15,576 bases of DNA from Planctomycetaceae bacterium (GCA_003503535.1 DOCI01000346.1:1-15576); one strand, 5' to 3'. Shown: positions 4,805-14,051, numbered from the stretch's first letter. A program made the numbers and translations. Notes: a model not told the origin generated them from the letters alone.

Positions 4805-7738
4805 ATGTTCAAACAATGTTCTGACTGGATTCGCCTGACTTTTCCTGCCGTTTTTATGATGAGTATACTGACCGTCTCTGTTCAGGCTCAAAATGAACCG
4901 CCTGCTGGGAATGGTCAGGAATCGCTGGAATCCTTGCTCGATTTATTCGGTGAAGGGCCTGCGCCGGAGAAGCCAGCAACCCCACCGCCCGGTTCACCCG
5001 TTGATCCCCCGAAATCTCCCGAGCCTGCCCAGGCAATTCCTGCACCTGAAAACTCGACGGCTTCTCAATCAATGCCAACTGGAGAAACTGTTCGCGAAGC
5101 TCCTGCAGGCATGTTGCAATTCAACTTCCGGTTTGCAAACTGGGAAGATGTGTTGCGCACACTGGCCGACGTGTCCGGTTTGACTCTGGACATGCAGACC
5201 ACGCCTCCTGGCTCCTTCTCCTACTTCGATAAAGAACCGAAAACTCCGGTCGAAGCTCTCGATATTTTGAATGGATATCTGATTCAACGCGGTTACATTC
5301 TGGTACGACGCGACAAATTCCTGATTGTGACCAACATCGAAAATGGAATTCCTGCGAACCTCGTACCGACGATCGATCTGGAAGATCTGCCGAACCGAGG
5401 CAGTAATGAGCTGATTCGCATCGTCTTCGATCTGAACAGTTCACGGGCGGAAGATCTCGTCGAAGATGTTCGCAGTCAGCTCGGGCCTCAAGGCGAAGTT
5501 GTTTCCATGGGGGCGACCAACCGTTTGGTTGTCACAGGACTCGGTCAAAACCTGCGACGTGTCGATAAATTGTTGGCCGGTTCCAAACTGGCAGCTGGCC
5601 CGAACGATTTGAATTTCCGTGCGTTCACTCTCAAACATATTCCCGCTGCAGATGCCGAGCCAACGATTCGAGCCTTGCTCGGTGTTCAACTTTCGATGGA
5701 TAGTAATTCCTCGTCTTCTTCCCGGAGCAGCAGAGGCGGTTCCGATCCCCGCTCACAATTCATGGAAATGATGGCTCAGCGGATGCGTGGTGGAGATGAC
5801 GGTGGCCGTGGTCGTGGGGATTCGGGACGTTCGTCTTCTGACAGCAGTTCCTCATCAACAGCAGGACAGGCCCGTATCACAGTCGATAGCCGTACGAACA
5901 GTTTGCTGATCGCTGCCAAACAAGCCGATTTGTTAATTGTCGAACAAGCAATCGAACAGATCGATCTCCCGGCTCGGGAAGGACAGACTCAGTTCAAAGA
6001 AACGGGCGGAATGGTTCTGCGAGTTTACGAAATTGAAGAGGGCGAACTCGATGAGATTGCTCAAACGTTGATGGCGATGGTACCTGGCGTGATGATCAAT
6101 GAAGATGACAGGGCAGACGTGTTGCACGTCGTCGGCACCGAAGCGGCTCAGCGGGAAATTGCAGAGTTGATTCGTACGATTATCGGTAAAGGAAGCTCGA
6201 ATGATGTCGGCATCGTTCCGCTGTTCCGGCTCGATCCCGACTGGGCCTTGCTGACACTTTCCAACTTATTTGCCAACGAAGCCGAACCTCCGATAATTCA
6301 GCCCGATCTTTACGGTCAGAATCTAATTGTCCGAGGCAATTCGGATCACCTCCTGCAGGTCAAAACTTTGATACTGCAGATGTCCCAGGCAGCCGGTAAT
6401 CAGCAGGAAATCTTTGGCGTGAATTCTGGTCCGGTTCGACAGATTCCACTCGGCGGTCAGGATCCCGCCGATTTATTACCAATGCTCCAGCAGATGTGGA
6501 AATCATCTGGTCGTACGCCCCTGCGAATTGTCCGACCTGAAGACCGTGAGCCTGTCCGTGAAGAGACGACCGAACCGAAGTCTCAATCGGAGGAAAACGA
6601 TTCTGTTCAATTTGAACGAAATATCACACTGACAACAATTCCGGTTGTCTTTCAAGCTGAAGAAAAAGTAGAAGAACCAATGGCAGAGGAAAAGAAGTCA
6701 CGCTCTGTCGAAGAAACAGGCATCTCGCTGACAATCATTGGAGACCAGTTGATTATTTCTGGTCAGAATGAAACCGAGTTGAATGCTCTGCAGTCGATGA
6801 TCACCAAAATTCTGCAGCAATACGCGTCCAAAACCAAATGGACGATTTATTATCTGCGTTCCTCCGAAGCGACTGCGACTGCAGAAATGCTGCGTCAGTT
6901 GTTTCCCGATGTCGACGTTTCCGGCACGACATCCTCTTCTTCGACCTCGTCGTTCGGCTCACGCTTGACGACTCAAGCCGCAGTCCAGCCCGTGACAGCT
7001 GAAAGCATTCGCATCATTCCTGAAACCCGCAGCAATGCCCTTTACATTTCAGGACCTGCCGATCGTGTTCGGGAGATTGAAGATGTACTCCAGGTACTCG
7101 ACAGTTCCGAACTTCCCGAATCGTTTCGAAATCGAGTCGCCCGCAGTATCCCCGTAAAATATGCGAGTGTGGATGATGTCGCCGGAGTTCTCAAAGATGT
7201 ATTCGTCGATTTATTGCCGCAGCAAACACAGAGTCGACGTGGCCCGGGTGGCGGCGATGATGGGGGCACAAGTCTGGTCGCAGGCGAACTGACCCTCGGC
7301 GTCGATTCTAATACCAGTCAGATCATCGTCTCCTGCAATGAAACATTATTCCGTCAAGTTGAAGAACTGGTGAACTCTCTCGATGAAGCGGCTCGTGAAG
7401 CCAGGCGGACGGTTCGAGTTGTGAATCTCGACTACGCCAATGCCGCAGATGTTCAGAAGACCTTAGGGACACTCATTCCCAAAGTCACCTTCTCGACAAG
7501 TTCCTCTGGCCGAGTTTCGACATCAACGAGCAACTCTAACAACAGTAGTTCGAATTCATCTTCGGGTTCCCGAGATGGTGGCAGTGATCGCTCATCGAGT
7601 AGCAGCGATGATTCCCGCCGACGTTTCTTTGAAGACATGATGCGTCGTCGCTCGGAAGGTGGTGGAGGTTCACCATTTGGTGGAGGATCTCCCTTTGGTG
7701 GCAGCCGTGACGGCGGGGATCGTGGACGAGGCCGATAA
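4805..7738 (+). CDS. Exported secretin N-domain array protein without pore domain
   Basis: This is a 977-residue exported protein. The signal peptide runs to about VQA-QN (residue 28), then a Pro-rich linker to ~100. An STN/N0-like module (~104-181) is followed by repeated secretin N-type (NolW-like) modules near 202-260, 270-390, 403-461, 470-530, 544-670, 678-767 and 779-862. Each runs from an xVxxLxYAxAxDVxxxL-like half to a second half of the type xxxDxxTNxLxIxGxxxxxxxVxxxIxxLD. A ninth module starts at ~869 and stops in its loop, giving way to a Ser/Gly/Arg-rich tail. There is no C-terminal secretin pore and no VPxLGDIPxLG motif, which true GspD/PilQ proteins have. It is probably a periplasmic scaffold of a type II/IV-like machine, since gspE follows 50 bp downstream. 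Start: ATG 4805 with GGTGA 5 nt before; GTG at 4796 is an alternative. Confidence 0.85.
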   Translation: MFKQCSDWIRLTFPAVFMMSILTVSVQAQNEPPAGNGQESLESLLDLFGEGPAPEKPATPPPGSPVDPPKSPEPAQAIPAPENSTASQSMPTGETVREAPAGMLQFNFRFANWEDVLRTLADVSGLTLDMQTTPPGSFSYFDKEPKTPVEALDILNGYLIQRGYILVRRDKFLIVTNIENGIPANLVPTIDLEDLPNRGSNELIRIVFDLNSSRAEDLVEDVRSQLGPQGEVVSMGATNRLVVTGLGQNLRRVDKLLAGSKLAAGPNDLNFRAFTLKHIPAADAEPTIRALLGVQLSMDSNSSSSSRSSRGGSDPRSQFMEMMAQRMRGGDDGGRGRGDSGRSSSDSSSSSTAGQARITVDSRTNSLLIAAKQADLLIVEQAIEQIDLPAREGQTQFKETGGMVLRVYEIEEGELDEIAQTLMAMVPGVMINEDDRADVLHVVGTEAAQREIAELIRTIIGKGSSNDVGIVPLFRLDPDWALLTLSNLFANEAEPPIIQPDLYGQNLIVRGNSDHLLQVKTLILQMSQAAGNQQEIFGVNSGPVRQIPLGGQDPADLLPMLQQMWKSSGRTPLRIVRPEDREPVREETTEPKSQSEENDSVQFERNITLTTIPVVFQAEEKVEEPMAEEKKSRSVEETGISLTIIGDQLIISGQNETELNALQSMITKILQQYASKTKWTIYYLRSSEATATAEMLRQLFPDVDVSGTTSSSSTSSFGSRLTTQAAVQPVTAESIRIIPETRSNALYISGPADRVREIEDVLQVLDSSELPESFRNRVARSIPVKYASVDDVAGVLKDVFVDLLPQQTQSRRGPGGGDDGGTSLVAGELTLGVDSNTSQIIVSCNETLFRQVEELVNSLDEAAREARRTVRVVNLDYANAADVQKTLGTLIPKVTFSTSSSGRVSTSTSNSNNSSSNSSSGSRDGGSDRSSSSSDDSRRRFFEDMMRRRSEGGGGSPFGGGSPFGGSRDGGDRGRGR
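7661..7702 (+). repeat. Short tandem repeat in the C-terminal tail
   Basis: Two 18-bp units, GGTGGAGGTTCACCATTT and GGTGGAGGATCTCCCTTT, are followed by GGTGGC. They encode GGGSPF twice and are in frame. This points to slippage-driven growth of the disordered Gly-rich tail. Confidence 0.7.
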
Positions 7739-7788
7739 AATAAATTTGACTTCTCTCCTACTCCCCAAATTCTCTGAACGTCACCATC

Positions 7789-9477
7789 ATGAATCTTGAA
7801 CCACTCTTACAGCGAATATTAACTCCTGAAAACTGGGAGCAATTACAATCGCTTGTCGAAGCTGATGGAATGCGGGCGGATGAAGTGGCGATCGAGTCGG
7901 GACTTCTCAACGAGGATCAATGGCTGGCGGCAATCGGTGAAGAATTCGGGTTGGATGTCGTCAATCTGCGGAATCAGGAAATCGATCGCGACCTGCTTGC
8001 CCGCTTTCCGACCAAAACGATTTTCCGTCATGAATTGCTACCCTATGCTCGACAAAACGGACATGCTCAGGTCGCAGTGGGTGATCCTGCTCATCTTGAA
8101 CTGGTCGATGAACTGAGTACGCAAAGCGGGATCCCACTCATTCCGGTTCTCGCTAGACGTCGTGAAATCGCCGAGAAAATTCGCGAACTTCTTGGTGTTG
8201 GCGGCGATACGATCAACGAACTGGTTCGCATTCAAAGCGACGAAGACGATTTCGATCCGCTCGAAGGACTTGATCACGAACAGGGAGAACTGGCTGAGTC
8301 TGCCCAGGCACCTTCTGTCATCCGGCTCGTCAATGAACTGCTCGTTGAAGCCGTCAATCAGAAGGCGAGCGATGTGCACATCGAGCCTCACGAAAAAGGG
8401 CTTGTTATCCGCTTTCGTGTCGACGGGATGTTGAGGGTTCAAGCGGTGCCACCGGAGATCAATCGGTTTGCCGGGGCGATAGTCACTCGCATGAAAATCA
8501 TGTCTCGACTCAACATTGCCGAGAAACGATTACCGCAGGATGGTCGTATCAAACTGCGAGTCGCCGGTCGTGAAATCGATGTGCGTGTTTCGATCATTCC
8601 GATGATTCACGGCGAAGGCATCGTGCTGCGTCTGCTCGATAAAGATCGCATGGTGTTCGACCTCGAACACGTCGGAATGCCAGCCGAGATTCGCAAGCCG
8701 TTCAATCAATTGATCCGCCTGCCCCACGGAATTATTCTGGTGACAGGGCCAACCGGGAGCGGTAAATCAACCACGCTTTACAGTGCGTTGAATGAAATCA
8801 AATCGCCTGAGACCAAAATTATCACGGTGGAAGATCCCGTCGAATATCATTCTTCGGGGATCAGTCAGATCCAGGTGCACTCGAAAATCGGACTGACATT
8901 CGCAGCCGGTCTTCGCAGCATTCTGCGTCACGATCCCGATGTGATTCTGATTGGGGAAGTCCGTGATGGCGAAACCGCCATCTCTGCGATTCAGGCCTCG
9001 CTAACTGGTCACCTTGTTTTCAGCACGCTGCATACGAACGATGCCCCCAGTGCGATGACGCGACTTATCGACATGGGAGTGGAACCGTATCTGGTTGCGA
9101 GTACTGTTGAAGGTGTACTCGCACAACGCTTGATACGACGACTGTGCCCGCATTGCAAGGTCCCGCATCAGCCTCATGCAGAAGAACTGCCCCCCGATTT
9201 CCGCAGCGATATTCCCCGCGAACTCTTTCAAGCCGTCGGCTGCCGTGAATGTACGGAAATTGGTTACAGCGGACGAATCGGTATCTATGAACTGATGCAG
9301 AACGACAATACGATTCGTGAATTGACCATCAACCGCGCCTCTGCGGGCGTCATTCGCTCACACGCCATTAAACAGGGCATGTCCACACTTCGTCAATGCG
9401 GCTGGGATCTCGTCACAAAAGGTGTCACCAGTGTTGATGAAGTCCTTCGTGTGACCAAGGGTGACAGTTTAAGCTGA
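7789..9477 (+). CDS. gspE: Type II secretion / type IV pilus assembly ATPase (GspE/PilB family)
   Basis: This is a complete 562-residue cytoplasmic motor ATPase that would power pseudopilus or pilus extension. The N-terminal GspE_N-like domain (~1-140) would dock to the inner-membrane platform. The catalytic domain carries Walker [10 protein letters not shown] (320-328, K326), the Asp box VEDPVEY (347-353), Walker [12 protein letters not shown] (385-395) and the His box around [13 protein letters not shown] (405-417). C453-x2-C456 and C485-x2-C488 form the zinc-binding loop typical of GspE/PilB and absent from PilT. All key residues are present. It follows the secretin-like gene by 50 bp and is probably co-transcribed with it. 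There is no clear Shine-Dalgarno before ATG 7789, which suggests weak or coupled initiation. No gspF follows; the next gene converges. PilB is an equally fair name. Confidence 0.93.
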   Translation: MNLEPLLQRILTPENWEQLQSLVEADGMRADEVAIESGLLNEDQWLAAIGEEFGLDVVNLRNQEIDRDLLARFPTKTIFRHELLPYARQNGHAQVAVGDPAHLELVDELSTQSGIPLIPVLARRREIAEKIRELLGVGGDTINELVRIQSDEDDFDPLEGLDHEQGELAESAQAPSVIRLVNELLVEAVNQKASDVHIEPHEKGLVIRFRVDGMLRVQAVPPEINRFAGAIVTRMKIMSRLNIAEKRLPQDGRIKLRVAGREIDVRVSIIPMIHGEGIVLRLLDKDRMVFDLEHVGMPAEIRKPFNQLIRLPHGIILVTGPTGSGKSTTLYSALNEIKSPETKIITVEDPVEYHSSGISQIQVHSKIGLTFAAGLRSILRHDPDVILIGEVRDGETAISAIQASLTGHLVFSTLHTNDAPSAMTRLIDMGVEPYLVASTVEGVLAQRLIRRLCPHCKVPHQPHAEELPPDFRSDIPRELFQAVGCRECTEIGYSGRIGIYELMQNDNTIRELTINRASAGVIRSHAIKQGMSTLRQCGWDLVTKGVTSVDEVLRVTKGDSLS

Positions 9478-9492
9478 TGTTTTACTCGCAGC

Positions 9493-12400
9493 TTACTTCT
9501 TCAGCTGTAGCCAGCCATAAGAGCCGAGTTGCAGTTCTTCCTGCTTTTGTCCGCTCCAGCTTTGAATTCCCTGAGCTGGAAGGATTCTGGTTATCGCGAC
9601 TGACCAGACGGGCTCCTGTGCAGACGGACCGGACGTTTCGAGTTGGCTGCGCGGAATCGCAATTTCTACTCGCCAGTGACTCTGATCTCCATCGCAGGCA
9701 ACATACCATTCGGGATTCCAGGTCGGATCGTCTCCGCAGCGATCGTGAGTCAACCCGCGTTGATCGACTTCGAAGACGCATGACGAAAAATAATCGCGAT
9801 CGACATCGATGGCAAATTGCATCCGGTCGTATCCACTCAGGTCGGCATCGTAATGACGTTCTCCTTTGATCGGGAGATTGTCTGGAAGTCCTTCACGTCT
9901 GGGACAACTGGCCGCGATGTAGAAGTAGGTGTCATCAAAGGTGCAGAGGACGATCGGCGTTTCTTCAGAGGTGGCATTCATCACCTGCGGATTTCCGAGA
10001 GTCGATGTGAGCCGAAGTTCTTCGGCTGTTTTCCAGCAATCTTCCGTCAATTCAGCATCGAGTCGGGGAGCTTCGTCGGCATAATGACAAATCGAGAATC
10101 GATTGGGGGGTAATCCCGTTCGACTTTGTAACCAGAATTCCAGTTCCGCGATCGCAAGACGTGGGTTACGGATCTGATTCTCTCCCAGGTTATCACCGAC
10201 CAGATAATTGCTGTAAAGTTCATTTGATCCTCGCGTTGCTCCCTGAGCTCGCAGCAGGCTGGCAATCGGAAACTGTACCTCTGCGGTACTCGCGGTATTG
10301 GGGTGATTCTTCTGCAGAAACTGATAAAGAGAAACCGCACGTTGAGTCCAGGTTGTATTCCAGGAGGACTGATCCTGTTGGCTTCCCGGAGTGACTGTCG
10401 CATCCACTTCAGTTTCCACAAATGCGGGCACGATCGGTGAAGGAGTTTCCTCGGCGAATTCACCGGAAGCGGGACGGATATTGTTGAGGTCCTTCCGAAG
10501 TTGATTCTGATCCACCTGCTGACGCACTTGAGTCGCCTGACGTCCTTCCAGACGCAGCGCTCTCATTTCCTGAGATCCCCACAACTGAATCAAATCGACA
10601 GCTGCCGTCGCCGCTAATGGATGAGCGGGAAAGTCTTCCACAATTTTCATCAGCACGGATTCAAAGAAATCCCAGTCATGATTCTTCTTGTACTCGTTGG
10701 CAACTTCATACAACTGCACGGTCGCCTGTTGAGGCGTCATTCCGGCGATGAAGTCGTTCAGTTGAGCAATTGTCCGCCCGGCTTTCATTTCATTGTGCAT
10801 GTCCCGTTTCAGAAAAGCAGCCTGATTACGCTGACGACGTGCAATCGCTTCGCCTTTCGTATCCTCACCTTCGAGGACGATCAAAGCGCGTCGCGCATCA
10901 CTGCCTGGGCCCAGCACAATCCCTGTGAAGAAATCATTCAAACGCAAGTTCTGGGGGATCGGCGTCTGCTTTGAAATCGAGTAACTCTCAAAGAGTGGCC
11001 CCGTCACTTGTCCTGGTTGAATCAATCGATATGAGGGACTGGCAGCCGAGCGAACTGATTGCTGTAAGCCGGTCAGGTAATCGTTGTTATCGAGCACGAG
11101 ATCACCGCCTTGTCCTGCTCGATTTCGCAGCACGAGCCGCGACACCTGCCAGGGAGCCAGCATCGCCTGAGACTGCAAGTCCGGCATCGCCGTCACATCG
11201 GCTGCCATGCGGACTGCATTTTCGACGGCCTGCTGAATCAATAATCCCGCATGATCGTGAGGTTCCGGGCTATCAATCACGAGGACTGTCGGGCGATAAG
11301 TTCGGATATCCCGCACCAGATGTGTCAGCACATACTCCGAAAGCTGACCATCAGTCGCGCGATTCCAACGGGTAATCAACTCGGGTTGATGTTCGCGAAT
11401 TTGAGGCAGGTCAAGTGGTAACGTCCAGCGAATACTTGTGATATTTCCACCCGCATGTTGTTGAGCCGCTTCCAGTCGAAGAGGTGCAGAGGCATATTCT
11501 CCGATTTCAGCCCCTTCCGTTTTGCACATTGCGATCACTCCTGTGCGATATCCATGATGTCCCGAATAACGAGCAGTCAAAGAGAGCGAAGCTTCTTCCG
11601 GCACAGACGAATATTGCAACAACGCCAGTCGACGAATGCCGCCAGCAGACAGATTCCAACTGCGACCACCATCGGTCGTTTTGACAATCGTTCCCAGTTC
11701 ACCGACTGCGTATCCGGTTTGATCATCGACAAAGGTGATTGCATTCAAAGGAGCAGAGGAAGGATTAGACGCGATCTGCCAGCTTTGACCGGCATCTTCG
11801 GAAAGCAGGATCGATGATCCGGGATGACCGGCTATCCAGACACGATCTCCCCGCGAGGTGACCGTGCGGAAATCAAAAATGCGTCGCAGCGATTCCGGGA
11901 TTTCTGTTGCAGGATCCTGCCAGGAGGCTCCGCCGGGTGAGAAGCGAATCAATCCACCATCTCCAACGATCCAGCCTTTGGCTGTGTCATCGATTGTGAC
12001 AGCAGTGACTGATTTTGATCCCAGGTTCAAACTCGGATCGACAAACAATCGGTTTCCGCCAAGGAGGGCGATTTGTCCTTGCTCGCCAACCAATACGCCG
12101 CTGTTTGGCTCAGCAAAATGTCCGCCCAACCATCGATACTGCTGCGTATGCACCACTCCAGTCCATGTCTTTCCGCCATCGGCTGTCTGCCAGATTCCCG
12201 AGGGATTTTTCGAGGTCGACTCGCCGCAAACAACACCTTGACTCAAGTCAAAAAACTGCAGATGTTTGAGATATCCCAGTCCAACGGGAGCCTGAATCTG
12301 CCATGTTGCTCCCCCATCGCGAGTTGCAAGAATGCAGCCTTGAGAGGTTCGTCCATCGACCGCGACGACGCCCCCTGCCACCCAGCCAATTTGGTCGGTC

Positions 12401-12708
12401 AGAAAGACGACCGATTCCCAATTGCAGGCCACCGGAGTCGGCAGAATTTTCCAGGTCTGACCACCATCAGTCGTTTTGCGAATGCACCCACGATTGCCGA
12501 CAGCATATCCGATTTCCGGTCCCACAAAAGCGACATCGTGTAATGTCGCATCATCAAGAAGTATACGTTCCTGAGGAGTAATTGGTGGGCCGACAATTGA
12601 CTCTTGAGCCAGAGCAATAGCTTCGGGGAGAGATGACAGCAGGAGCAGGAAGAGTGCTACCCGTAACTGAAAAGAACGTATGGCAATTTGATAAAGCATG
12701 GGATCCAT
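9493..12708 (-). CDS. Secreted YCF48-like propeller / PIG-L-like / CBM9-like fusion protein
   Basis: This 1071-residue protein has a signal peptide (cleavage near ALA-QE, residue 35). Residues ~55-355 hold six Asp-box-like motifs of the YCF48/BNR type (TTDGGQTW 79-86, TRDGGATW 129-136, TADGGKTW 175-182, SPGGASW 257-263, SEDAGQSW 303-310, TTDGGRSW 344-351), predicting a beta-propeller. Residues ~361-530 resemble the PIG-L/LmbE deacetylase fold: TEGAEIG, then RLEAA, then EPHDHAG (482-488) and a closing PWQVSRLVLR. The first metal motif HPDD reads VPEE (369-372), so catalysis is doubtful. A helical region (~620-860) precedes a CBM9/DOMON-like domain (~870-1070). The role is probably extracytoplasmic binding or complex assembly. 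ATG 12708 is used; ATG 12699 is also possible. It lies 76 bp downstream of the TPR gene. Confidence 0.8.
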   Translation of the reverse strand: MDPMLYQIAIRSFQLRVALFLLLLSSLPEAIALAQESIVGPPITPQERILLDDATLHDVAFVGPEIGYAVGNRGCIRKTTDGGQTWKILPTPVACNWESVVFLTDQIGWVAGGVVAVDGRTSQGCILATRDGGATWQIQAPVGLGYLKHLQFFDLSQGVVCGESTSKNPSGIWQTADGGKTWTGVVHTQQYRWLGGHFAEPNSGVLVGEQGQIALLGGNRLFVDPSLNLGSKSVTAVTIDDTAKGWIVGDGGLIRFSPGGASWQDPATEIPESLRRIFDFRTVTSRGDRVWIAGHPGSSILLSEDAGQSWQIASNPSSAPLNAITFVDDQTGYAVGELGTIVKTTDGGRSWNLSAGGIRRLALLQYSSVPEEASLSLTARYSGHHGYRTGVIAMCKTEGAEIGEYASAPLRLEAAQQHAGGNITSIRWTLPLDLPQIREHQPELITRWNRATDGQLSEYVLTHLVRDIRTYRPTVLVIDSPEPHDHAGLLIQQAVENAVRMAADVTAMPDLQSQAMLAPWQVSRLVLRNRAGQGGDLVLDNNDYLTGLQQSVRSAASPSYRLIQPGQVTGPLFESYSISKQTPIPQNLRLNDFFTGIVLGPGSDARRALIVLEGEDTKGEAIARRQRNQAAFLKRDMHNEMKAGRTIAQLNDFIAGMTPQQATVQLYEVANEYKKNHDWDFFESVLMKIVEDFPAHPLAATAAVDLIQLWGSQEMRALRLEGRQATQVRQQVDQNQLRKDLNNIRPASGEFAEETPSPIVPAFVETEVDATVTPGSQQDQSSWNTTWTQRAVSLYQFLQKNHPNTASTAEVQFPIASLLRAQGATRGSNELYSNYLVGDNLGENQIRNPRLAIAELEFWLQSRTGLPPNRFSICHYADEAPRLDAELTEDCWKTAEELRLTSTLGNPQVMNATSEETPIVLCTFDDTYFYIAASCPRREGLPDNLPIKGERHYDADLSGYDRMQFAIDVDRDYFSSCVFEVDQRGLTHDRCGDDPTWNPEWYVACDGDQSHWRVEIAIPRSQLETSGPSAQEPVWSVAITRILPAQGIQSWSGQKQEELQLGSYGWLQLKK

Positions 12709-12784
12709 CCGCTTTGAATTAGAACGATTCCTTCGTCCAGTAACTGATTTCCTGCAGGTCAGACTGTGCCTGACACTTCCTCTC

Positions 12785-13741
12785 TCAAAAATCCAGATCC
12801 GGTGTATTCATCGGTTCTTCATGACCACGAAGTTCGAGGACACTCCGTTTGAGGTATCGTCGACCCTCTTCAAATTTGGGAATCGCAGCGTGGAATTGAT
12901 TGTAATATTGAGTAATCATTTCCGGATGATTTTCTCCGTCAATCAGTGCCCGAGTCAATGCCAGTAATGCGGGCTCCATTTTTTCGCGAACTTCTTCAGA
13001 GACGTGTCGGGCCGCATTGCGAATCGCTTTTGCTATTCGCTGCACTTCCTGGCGATCCTTTTCACGTTCGACAATATTCAATGTCTTTATCGCAGATGCA
13101 GATTTTCGATGAGACAATTGCGTCACATCGACAAGCCGACCGAATGGATTGGTATTCTTCGCCGATTGAATTTCACGATCCTGAGCCTTCTTCAATCCCC
13201 TGGTCGCGGCTTCGAGATCCGGATTGATGTTCAAGGCTGTTTGATAATGAATCACCGCCTGGCGATTGTTATTCACATCCAGATACGCATTCGCAAGATT
13301 CAAATGAGCTTGATCGAACTGAGGATTCAGTTTAATTGCTTCTTTGTAAGCGGGAATCGCCAGTTCGGGATGTCCGGAATTGCGATGAGCAAAGCCGAGA
13401 TTGTAATAGGCGTCGAAATTGTGCTTGTCGCGTTGAATCGCATTTCGCAGCGATCTGACCGCTTCCGGAAATTTTTTCATCCGATTGTAAACCGCACCCA
13501 GATTCGTCAGCGGGGTTGCACTTTGTGGATGTTCTTCGGCCAGTTGCTGATAGCAGGCACAAGCCTGCTCATACTGTTTCGTGCGGAAATAGCACATTGC
13601 CTGCATCTCATATACATCCAGGTGTTCGGACGGATCGCCACCTCCAATCGATTCCAGAAGAACGAGTGCCTCTTCAAACTGACGTTGACGAATCAGGTTT
13701 AACGCTGCTGATTTCGTTTCTTCCATAGTGCCCGGTGCCAT
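12785..13741 (-). CDS. Tetratricopeptide-repeat protein
   Basis: This 318-residue protein has no signal peptide and no membrane segment, so it is probably cytoplasmic. TPR units are visible at about 44-73, 75-107, 109-141 and 143-175, with a weaker one at 7-37. The clearest are FDAYYNLGFAHRNSG...AIKLNP and FDQAHLNLANAYLD...ALNINP. After ~190 comes a non-TPR part with NPFGRLVDVTQLS (198-210) and a charged helical region rich in Arg/Glu. TPR superhelices bind protein partners; the partner is unknown. The start is supported by GGAGG at 13746-13750, 4 nt before ATG 13741. A long 5' region with a candidate structured RNA lies upstream, and the secreted propeller gene follows on the same strand after 76 bp, possibly as one unit. 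Confidence 0.85.
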   Translation of the reverse strand: MAPGTMEETKSAALNLIRQRQFEEALVLLESIGGGDPSEHLDVYEMQAMCYFRTKQYEQACACYQQLAEEHPQSATPLTNLGAVYNRMKKFPEAVRSLRNAIQRDKHNFDAYYNLGFAHRNSGHPELAIPAYKEAIKLNPQFDQAHLNLANAYLDVNNNRQAVIHYQTALNINPDLEAATRGLKKAQDREIQSAKNTNPFGRLVDVTQLSHRKSASAIKTLNIVEREKDRQEVQRIAKAIRNAARHVSEEVREKMEPALLALTRALIDGENHPEMITQYYNQFHAAIPKFEEGRRYLKRSVLELRGHEEPMNTPDLDF

Positions 13742-13842
13742 TAAACCTCCAGAGAAAACTCATTATTCAGTCACTGTTTTATTTTCGGGTAGAGTCAATT
13801 GTAAAGCAAAACAATGGAGTGCGTTACTATAATTGGACTCCC

Positions 13843-13863
13843 AAAATAAAACCCTGAAAGGGT
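13843..13863 (-). terminator. Weak intrinsic terminator before TPR gene
   Basis: On the - strand ACCCTttcAGGGT is followed by TTTATTTT. The stem is only 5 bp, but the U-rich run is in the right place. It lies about 100 nt before the TPR start codon and about 85 nt after the promoter candidate at 13952-13980. Confidence 0.45.
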
Positions 13864-13947
13864 ACTCATTGGTCCATTGCGGTGGACATTCCGCGACATG
13901 TGCAGAATTGCAAGCGAGAGAGAACCTCCACGCTATCGGCTTTGCAC
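13843..13947 (-). ncRNA. Candidate small structured RNA or leader
   Basis: Between a good promoter match and a terminator-like hairpin lies a ~105-nt stretch with no obvious coding content that can fold. GTGCA at the 5' end (13947-13943) pairs with TGCAC (13904-13900), and GTCCA/TGGAC form a hairpin (13887-13872) before the terminator stem. It matches no RNA family I know (not tmRNA, 4.5S, RNase P, or common riboswitches by eye). It may be a stand-alone sRNA or an attenuated leader for the TPR gene, which it faces. A 35-codon frame from ATG at 13899 overlaps it but lacks a nearby ribosome site. Confidence 0.4.
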
Positions 13948-13951
13948 CTTA

Positions 13952-13980
13952 ATCATAAACGAGCTTGGATGCATTGTCCA
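13952..13980 (-). promoter_or_regulatory. Sigma-70-like promoter facing the TPR gene
   Basis: On the - strand TGGACA (13980-13975) and TATGAT (13957-13952) are separated by exactly 17 nt. Each box differs from consensus (TTGACA, TATAAT) at one position. Transcription would start near 13947. This is the best promoter match I found in the window. Confidence 0.5.
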
Positions 13981-14051
13981 GATGCTGATGGCACTCTCCC
14001 GCAAAAGCACGTCGAAGATTTCAAGAATTGTATCAGTTTGATAAGAACGTG

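Noticed and set aside
13004..13702. 232-codon + strand open frame opposite the TPR gene.
   Set aside because: It is a mirror of the TPR coding sequence, rich in Ile/Arg/Cys, without a start signal.
13827..13832. Exact TATAAT on the + strand in the serS-TPR gap.
   Set aside because: No -35 at 16-18 nt, and no gene downstream on that strand.
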